Shown: one piece after another, positions 7,123-10,253 of the stretch
Layout: each line of letters opens with the position of its first letter
Position numbering within the stretch: the first letter of the stretch is position 1
The notes under the pieces: generated by a model
Told to the model about the DNA's origin: nothing
The model's database searches: none
The model's input: the letters and a program-made list of their open reading frames with translations, nothing else
Position numbers and translations under genes: made by a program
Source: Sediminibacterium ginsengisoli
Lineage (GTDB): Bacteria; Bacteroidota; Bacteroidia; Chitinophagales; Chitinophagaceae
DNA length: 10,253 nucleotides
Direction of reading: 5' to 3'
Assembly (NCBI GenBank): GCA_943324415.2
Contig: CALPLN020000060.1
Coordinates: 1 to 10,253 of the forward strand

Positions 7123-10100
7123 CTTGGATAATGTCCATTTAACTAATTGCTGCATGGCTTCAAAATTTTGAAAACTTTTTGGCAATTTTCTACCATCCAC
7201 ATATTCATTGTACAACCAAGGATCGCTGATAGCAATCACTTTCCCTTTTCCATATTTTGCAATGGCAGCAACAACTTGTTCATTGGCAACGGCGATCGCT
7301 TTCGCTGCACCTGATAATTTCATTGCACTTACTTCCTTGACATATATTTTAGAACTAGGCGCCAATACTTCGTTTGACTCAATTGGATAAGCTGCACCCA
7401 TTTCGAATGCAAGCCCCTTAACCATATTAATTGATTCATTGGAAAATTGAATGCCGAATTTTTCTGATAAAATATTAAAATGTGTTAGATCACAATTGGC
7501 AGAATCATTTGCAAATAAAACCAATACACCTCCGTCTTTCACCCAATTACCGATCACCAATGCATCTGCTGTGCTCATATAATTAGGAGATGGATTGTCT
7601 TTTAAATTGTCAGGGTCTACAATCAAATAAACAGCTGCTTTACTTAGTGACAATGGAGTTGGAGCCTCTAGTAATGTTTTTAATTGTGCTCCCTTACTTT
7701 CAAATTGTTTGCCCAACATGCCAAAACCACCATTGGAAATATCTTCCCATGCATAATGCCATCTTGAATCTCTGCCGTATGCATCTTTTTTAATTTCATT
7801 GTTATAAAACGCGTCCAATAAAACCACAGGATGTTTTACATCCGCTGGTTGCTTTACATTTTCTTGATTAAATTCTGCTTCTACTGTCGCTTGCAAAAAA
7901 GCGCCCATACCTTTAGGGTCATTTACCACTATCGGCTCTTTAAAGTAATAATCTAAGCTCCCGTCTCTATATGGATTACCTCCTAAGCCTGAAACACTCA
8001 CTGTTCCATTTAAATTAAATTGTCCTTTGTCATATTCAACAAAACTAGTCAGCAAACCAGCAAAGGCTTTTTTTGCCTGAACCAAATAATCAGCCGAAAT
8101 ATACCCCTTACGAATTGCTTTTAATAAAGCAAGCGTGAACATACTTGACGCAGATGCTTCTTTATAATTTCGCGTATCATTTGGCGCATCTAAAATGTCA
8201 AACCAAACACCTGATTTCGGATCCTGTACTTTAAGAATTGCAATTGACCATCTTTTAAGTATTTGAATCAACGAATCTCTTCCAGGATGATTGATTGGAT
8301 AATAATCCAATGCGTCCACTAAAGCTACACCATACCAACCCATTGCTCTTGACCATATATGAGGCGATTTACCCGAAACCGGATCCGCCCATTTTTGTTG
8401 TTTACTTTCATCCCATGCATGATGTAATAAACCTGTTTTATCGTCTCTGGTATATTTTTCAACTAAAACAAACTGTCTTGTGATATCATTGAATGCAATC
8501 GTATCATGAAAAACGGCTGCCCATTGCGCATAGAATGCAGCACCCATATATAAACCATCTAACCACATTTGATTAGGGTAGATTTTTTTATGCCAAAAAC
8601 CACCTAAGGTATTTCTTGGGTGGTTCAATAATTGATTGTGCAATTGATCTATTGCTTTTTTATACTTTTCTTTTCCTGTTACCTGATATAAAGTCAATAA
8701 TATTTTACCATTGTTTAAATGGTCAATATTGAAATCCTCTGGTTTATAATCATGAATGGTCCCATCCTCTTTTACATAATAATCCATGGAATGCTGGATG
8801 TAGTTAAAATATTGCGCGTCTCCCGTTGCATTCCATAGCTGATCGATGCCACGTAGAATCACCCCCTGGTCATAACTCCATCTTGCTTTACCTCCTGGTT
8901 TTACAGCAAATGAATCCGGCCAAATATGCATTGCAGTTGCGGCAAATTTCTCTGCTAGGCTTGTGCGTGAAGTTGTAATTTTTTTTAAAGCTATTGTGTC
9001 AACGTCTATTTCATCGGCATTGGTCAAATTTAAAATTGGCTCCTGCTCTTTGATAAGGATTGTTGAATTTTTTATAGATACACCTGTCGCTTCTTCGATT
9101 TGCACCCCTTGTCTAGATTTAATATACAATTTATCCAAATTGACATTTCTGATATGCATTTCAGGAAGTCCTCTTACAAAAACTGCCTTACTTGCTCCAT
9201 CCACTACAATATTGTCGAAATAAAAATTTCTAAATTGGGGTGTCGCTTCTGTTACTGGAAATTTTTCCGCAACTACTTTCACGCCCTCTTCATTGTTGAT
9301 TTTAATTGGATCAACCGCAGCGTAATACATGTCAAATAAGATGGCCTCACCCACAATATCTTTCATATTGACATTGTGTGCGTAGATGTTTTCTACAAGA
9401 CCACCCCTTCCTCTAACCGTCTTAAATCTTAAACCGATATCTGTTCCTATAAAAGTACAATCATAGATATGGATATTTTTTGCCCCACCACTCATCTCAC
9501 TTCCAATCACAAACCCTCCATGTGCATGATAGACAGTGCAATTTTTTACAATGACATTTTGTGTTGGCATACCTCTTTTTCTGCCATCTTCATCTCGTCC
9601 ACTTTTAATGGTAATGCCATCATCCCCTGTATCAAAAACGCAATCTTCTAAACTCACATTACTACAACTTTCAAGATCAATTGCATCTGTGTTTGCACCC
9701 CACCATGGATTTTTTACACGCATCCCTTTTACAGTAATATCCTGACTCATTAAAAAATGCGTTGTCCAAGCTGGAGAATTTTCAAAAGTAACTCCCTCAA
9801 TCAATACCTTGCTGCAACCATTTATTCTTAGCATATTCGGACGCAAAAAATCTTTAATATTTTCAAAATCTTGTAATTTTTTTCCGTTAACCAATTTGCC
9901 AATATCTTTTGATTTAGATGCATCTGCAGCGGCCTTGGATGGATACCATGTTTTCTTATCCTCCGTTAAAGCCCCTCCATAAGTTTGCAAATGCCTTTTC
10001 CACTCGGCCTCAGATAATTTCTCTTTTTTTAATGGCCTCCAATAGATTCCATTGCCATTCAGGATGCCCGATCCAGTAATTGCAATATTGGTTTGGTTCT

Positions 10101-10253
10101 CTGCAGAAATCGGAGATTGACATCTAGCTGCATCCACACCTTCAAATGAAGAAACCACTAATGGATATAATGTAAAATCTGCGCTAAAAACAACTAAGGC
10201 CCCTTTTGCTAAATGTAAGTTGACATTTGATTTTAACACAATTGGGCCAGTCA
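7120..10253 (-). CDS. GH28-GH105-alpha/beta domain fusion, pectin-degrading glycosidase (5' end outside window)
   Basis: This multidomain enzyme attacks galacturonan oligosaccharides, probably in the periplasm or outside the cell. Codons for T-G-P-I-V-L-K-S run to the window edge and match the usual GH28 phrase LTGPIVLKSNVNL. The triplet at 10239 is therefore an internal Val (GTG), not a start, and the signal peptide and first helix turns are missing. Numbering from that Val, GH28 covers about 1-415, with NTDAID (Asp185), DTGDDG (Asp206, Asp207), AHGG (His240) and RFK (271-273), all the expected polygalacturonase catalytic positions. GH105 covers about 425-790, with WSYDQG at 454, NIDHLNNG (Asp506), MWLDGLYMG (Asp561) and HIWSRAMGWYG at 627-637, as in unsaturated rhamnogalacturonyl hydrolases of the YteR type. 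Residues 803-1039 form an alpha/beta domain (VVLLDAFYNNE, GGVLVLFAND, SDPWLYNEYVDGRKLP) that resembles GATase1-like or DUF4350 domains but has no evident nucleophile motif. One frame is open throughout. Exact substrates are inferred. Confidence 0.92.
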   Translation of the reverse strand, partial: TGPIVLKSNVNLHLAKGALVVFSADFTLYPLVVSSFEGVDAARCQSPISAENQTNIAITGSGILNGNGIYWRPLKKEKLSEAEWKRHLQTYGGALTEDKKTWYPSKAAADASKSKDIGKLVNGKKLQDFENIKDFLRPNMLRINGCSKVLIEGVTFENSPAWTTHFLMSQDITVKGMRVKNPWWGANTDAIDLESCSNVSLEDCVFDTGDDGITIKSGRDEDGRKRGMPTQNVIVKNCTVYHAHGGFVIGSEMSGGAKNIHIYDCTFIGTDIGLRFKTVRGRGGLVENIYAHNVNMKDIVGEAILFDMYYAAVDPIKINNEEGVKVVAEKFPVTEATPQFRNFYFDNIVVDGASKAVFVRGLPEMHIRNVNLDKLYIKSRQGVQIEEATGVSIKNSTILIKEQEPILNLTNADEIDVDTIALKKITTSRTSLAEKFAATAMHIWPDSFAVKPGGKARWSYDQGVILRGIDQLWNATGDAQYFNYIQHSMDYYVKEDGTIHDYKPEDFNIDHLNNGKILLTLYQVTGKEKYKKAIDQLHNQLLNHPRNTLGGFWHKKIYPNQMWLDGLYMGAAFYAQWAAVFHDTIAFNDITRQFVLVEKYTRDDKTGLLHHAWDESKQQKWADPVSGKSPHIWSRAMGWYGVALVDALDYYPINHPGRDSLIQILKRWSIAILKVQDPKSGVWFDILDAPNDTRNYKEASASSMFTLALLKAIRKGYISADYLVQAKKAFAGLLTSFVEYDKGQFNLNGTVSVSGLGGNPYRDGSLDYYFKEPIVVNDPKGMGAFLQATVEAEFNQENVKQPADVKHPVVLLDAFYNNEIKKDAYGRDSRWHYAWEDISNGGFGMLGKQFESKGAQLKTLLEAPTPLSLSKAAVYLIVDPDNLKDNPSPNYMSTADALVIGNWVKDGGVLVLFANDSANCDLTHFNILSEKFGIQFSNESINMVKGLAFEMGAAYPIESNEVLAPSSKIYVKEVSAMKLSGAAKAIAVANEQVVAAIAKYGKGKVIAISDPWLYNEYVDGRKLPKSFQNFEAMQQLVKWTLSK

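Larger units (their letters stand above)
11..10253 (-). other. Pectin/galacturonate catabolic operon (incomplete at the promoter end, possibly at both ends)
   Basis: Seven genes on the same strand lie with spacings, in transcription order, of 1 bp, 15 bp, a 4-bp overlap, 19 bp, 1 bp and 33 bp. No gap has room for a terminator with a clear stem and T-run, and none shows a convincing promoter, so one transcript is the simplest reading. The promoter must lie upstream of the fusion gene, beyond position 10253. Extracellular or periplasmic enzymes come first and cytoplasmic ones follow. The two branches, UxaC-UxaB-UxaA and KduI-KduD, both deliver KDG. Start codons are preceded by A-rich sequence instead of Shine-Dalgarno sites, as is usual in Bacteroidota. 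A dedicated regulator is not visible. Confidence 0.8.

Noticed and set aside
8900..9000. A possible missed stop or frameshift joining two separate genes (GH28 and GH105)
   Set aside because: The frame is open through the linker, both flanking domains are intact, and there is no homopolymer that would suggest an obvious sequencing error exactly at the junction; a real fusion is the simplest reading, though raw reads were not available.
10237..10239. A GTG start for the GH28-GH105 protein
   Set aside because: The same frame continues to the window edge as T-G-P-I before this codon, matching the conserved GH28 phrase before the first helix turns. The GTG is an internal valine and the true start is outside the window.

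Overview
The window is a single minus-strand block of seven genes for pectin and galacturonate use, probably one operon. It looks like a Bacteroidota chromosome, most likely of the Chitinophagaceae or Flavobacteria type. The evidence is the AT-rich sequence, the A-rich stretches instead of clear Shine-Dalgarno sites before the start codons, and the style of the GH28, GH105, UxaA and UxaB proteins. Genus and species cannot be read from it. All real genes are on the minus strand, so transcription runs from the high-coordinate end to the low-coordinate end.

In order of transcription: (1) >10253-7120, a large protein with a GH28 polygalacturonase-type domain, a GH105 unsaturated-uronyl hydrolase domain and a C-terminal alpha/beta domain, whose N-terminus lies outside the window; (2) 7118-6090, a secreted, divergent pectinesterase (CE8-like); (3) 6074-4716, tagaturonate reductase UxaB; (4) 4719-3079, altronate dehydratase UxaA; (5) 3059-1647, uronate isomerase UxaC; (6) 1645-875, 2-keto-3-deoxygluconate 5-dehydrogenase KduD; (7) 841-11, 5-keto-4-deoxyuronate isomerase KduI. 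Gaps range from a 4-bp overlap to 33 bp. No stretch over 300 bases lacks a gene, and I see no RNA gene, mobile element, CRISPR array, terminator or convincing promoter.

The genes form a coherent pathway. The esterase removes methyl groups from pectin and the GH28 domain cuts the galacturonan. The GH105 domain removes unsaturated uronic acid from the ends of lyase-made oligosaccharides. In the cytoplasm, galacturonate goes through UxaC, UxaB and UxaA, and the unsaturated uronate goes through KduI and KduD. Both routes end at 2-keto-3-deoxygluconate (KDG). The KDG kinase, KDPG aldolase, uronate transporter, outer-membrane SusC/SusD pair, pectate lyase and regulator are not in the window and may lie on either side.

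This is a well-understood kind of locus. The parts most worth a second look are the three-domain fusion enzyme, the altered active-site motifs of the pectinesterase and the shortened C-terminus of UxaB.
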